From NCBI GenBank assembly GCA_963678375.2, contig OY782831.1, positions 1,364,001 to 1,428,000 of the forward strand: DNA of 64,000 bases. Direction: 5' to 3'. A program made the translations under genes and the position numbers. Under the pieces are notes generated by a model. That model searched no databases. It saw only the letters and a program-made list of their open reading frames with translations, and was not told the DNA's origin. Source of the DNA: JAEKNW01 sp963678375. GTDB taxonomy: Bacteria; Cloacimonadota; Cloacimonadia; Cloacimonadales; JAFGVF01. This document shows positions 63,904 to 64,000 of the stretch, piece by piece (position 1 is the first letter of the stretch; every line of letters starts with the position of its first letter).

Positions 63904-64000
63904 AGAGGGGAATTACCTATACTCGATACCTCTTCCTCTCCACATATCCTTCGCGTCTGTACTCTATCCTATCTTTGACGAAGAAAGTTAGTTCTTTATT

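Larger units (their letters stand above)
63694..63978 (+). pseudogene. hsdR: HsdR N-terminal stub running into repeat sequence
   Basis: The first about 27 residues (MSNFTEALLEQEFIALLDQE) match the start of type I restriction endonuclease R subunits. From about residue 34 the frame reads through the 35-base repeat (63796-63830) and two core repeats, giving an artefactual tail. The start overlaps the OLD stop by one base, so this was once an hsdS-OLD-hsdR run. The catalytic and helicase parts are absent here. Confidence 0.7.

Noticed and set aside
1..64000. tRNA and rRNA genes
   Set aside because: I saw no cloverleaf with a GTTCGA-type loop and CCA-adjacent acceptor stem, and no rRNA conserved segments. 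A dedicated scan would be needed to be certain.

Overview
The window is AT-rich bacterial DNA from a Gram-negative type cell: RND efflux, BamD, lipoproteins, a PorV/PorQ-like outer-membrane protein, and secreted proteins whose C-termini look like type IX sorting domains. Most genes have strong GGAGG-type ribosome binding sites, and several TTGACA-N16/17-TATAAT-like promoters can be read. This argues against typical Bacteroidota, which use few Shine-Dalgarno sites. Together with a sodium-pumping methylmalonyl-CoA-type decarboxylase operon, it suggests a fermentative anaerobe such as Candidatus Cloacimonadota. That placement is inference from gene content, not a search result.

Layout: (1) 1-4636, the end of a TolC-like gene, a periplasmic adaptor and an RND pump, closed by a terminator. 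(2) 4688-7116, a PflX-like radical SAM gene and a convergent AEC-family permease, separated by about 650 bases holding a long imperfect hairpin. (3) 7139-11388, promoter and four-gene sodium-pump decarboxylase operon with an unusual tandem double biotinyl carrier. (4) 11425-22897, a complete type I-B CRISPR-Cas locus (cas6-cas8b-cas7-cas5-cas3-cas1-cas2-cas4, then leader and an array of 31 repeats and 30 spacers). It lies between two nearly identical terminator hairpins. (5) 22920-26262, an AraC/GyrI regulator, a secreted propeller-like protein and a REP-associated Y1 transposase between about 95-base inverted repeats. (6) 26470-29703, glyQ, N-formylglutamate amidohydrolase and a secreted lipase-like hydrolase. 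(7) 29667-43204, a minus-strand run: nadD, bamD, two envelope proteins, M18 aminopeptidase, greA, a HEAT-like protein, then a subtilase, a PorV/PorQ-like protein and an M6-like protein that has lost its HExxH residues. (8) 43462-44887, a TetR regulator and an overlapping metallo-beta-lactamase-fold hydrolase. (9) 45148-59861, a hairpin-rich leader and the fused S10-spc-alpha ribosomal operon (rpsJ to rplQ), ending in a strong terminator. (10) 59866-64000, a minisatellite of about 16 copies of a 32-33 base unit, a possible small RNA, and a decayed type I restriction region (split hsdS, intact OLD-family nuclease, hsdR N-terminal stub) inside 35-base inverted repeats.

The most interesting material is in the accessory parts. 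The CRISPR array has a spacer apparently acquired twice with different ends, a duplicated two-spacer block and a triplicated spacer. The RAYT unit carries its presumed REP substrates. The 3' region links a minisatellite, dispersed copies of the same core repeat and a broken restriction locus. I found no tRNA or rRNA gene. I could not run similarity searches, so family assignments rest on motifs, length and gene context.
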